Shown here piece by piece: positions 52,704-52,850 of a stretch of 52,850 bases of DNA; within the stretch, counting starts at the first letter, position 1, and every line of letters starts with the position of its first letter. The translations under genes and the position numbers were made by a program. The notes beneath the pieces are model-generated. The model ran no database searches, had not been told where the DNA came from, and saw only the letters and a list, made by a program, of their open reading frames with translations. This DNA is from Streptomyces muensis (GTDB taxonomy: Bacteria > Actinomycetota > Actinomycetes > Streptomycetales > Streptomycetaceae). The stretch covers positions 1-52,850 of the forward strand of contig NZ_JAKEIP010000035.1 in NCBI RefSeq assembly GCF_021474425.1, written 5' to 3'.

Positions 52704-52850
52704 ATGACACCGATACACAGCGGGCGCGTGCCCGCGCACAGACCCGGCCGGCCGCAGAGCACCGGAGTGCTGCGTCGCGCCGCACTCGCTGCCGTCGTCG
52801 CGGGTGCCGTACTCACCGGCACCCTCGCCGCCCTCCCCGGCGGTACCCCC
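52704..52850 (+). CDS. Start of an exported protein, cut by the window end
   Basis: 49 codons from ATG 52704, with GGACAGGA upstream. It begins MTPIHSGRVPAHRPGRPQST and continues into a hydrophobic signal-peptide core (AALAAVVAGAVLTGTLAALP). The spacing of 18 bp behind the FG-GAP gene suggests cotranscription and perhaps a second FG-GAP-type protein, but the mature part lies outside the window. Confidence 0.75.
   Translation, partial: MTPIHSGRVPAHRPGRPQSTGVLRRAALAAVVAGAVLTGTLAALPGGTP

Overview
The window is a GC-rich actinobacterial chromosome segment, almost certainly Streptomyces. The gene order trigger factor, clpP1, clpP2, clpX, valS, folC, ndk, mreB, mreC, mreD, pbp2, rodA(sfr), B12-radical-SAM gene, ... 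radical-SAM partner (DUF2344), rne is, from memory, the S. coelicolor SCO2620 to SCO2599 order. GTG starts, ATGA/GTGA overlaps and GC-rich third codon positions fit. No CRISPR array, rRNA, transposase or integrase was seen.

Layout. 1-1.4 kb: the extracellular PQQ/beta-propeller end of a Ser/Thr kinase-like protein, abruptly joined to an antisense kinase-domain fragment. 1.4-1.7 kb: divergent tRNA-Gly(TCC) and tRNA-Pro(TGG). 1.9-6.5 kb: protein quality control (tig, clpP1-clpP2, clpX) with a ClgR-type box before clpP1. 6.6-12.9 kb: a proline-rich membrane protein, valS, folC, a DUF4233 protein and ndk. 13.1-19.7 kb: the lateral wall/spore wall cluster mreBCD-pbp2-rodA with a possible ECF-sigma promoter. 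19.9-23.4 kb: a CYTH-CHAD protein and a B12-binding radical SAM protein.

23.4-27.5 kb is the accessory spot. The last ~100 bp of the radical SAM gene occur three times: complete at its functional end (A, 23340-23432), partial (B, 25815-25852) and complete but detached (C, 27382-27483). C is followed by what looks like the original terminator (27514-27551). Between A and B lies a 685-residue coiled-coil/Mrr nuclease/TerD fusion; between B and C lie a DUF2199 protein and a SUKH-like protein. A and B also share ~100 bp downstream that keeps a peptide reading frame. I read this as a modular cargo-acquisition site at the 3' end of a housekeeping gene, with defence/immunity-like cargo and no recombinase of its own. 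It is the best candidate here for an undescribed system.

27.6-35.7 kb: universal stress protein, a 29-codon ORF, an atypical glucose-6-phosphate dehydrogenase, a double-headed Lrp-like regulator divergent from an AbgT transporter and an M20 carboxypeptidase (probable p-aminobenzoyl-glutamate uptake and cleavage), a membrane protein built of seven VLTPVG repeats, and the DUF2344 partner of the radical SAM protein. 36-40 kb: RNase E/G with very long Arg/Ala/Glu-rich flanks. 40.6-50.8 kb: a glycan cluster whose aminotransferase, oxidoreductase, nucleotide-sugar dehydrogenase and acetyltransferase match the WbpE/WbpB/WbpA/WbpD route to a UDP-2,3-diacetamido-2,3-dideoxy-glucuronic acid, plus four glycosyltransferase-type proteins. 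51.1 kb to the end: a secreted FG-GAP beta-propeller protein and the start of a second exported protein.
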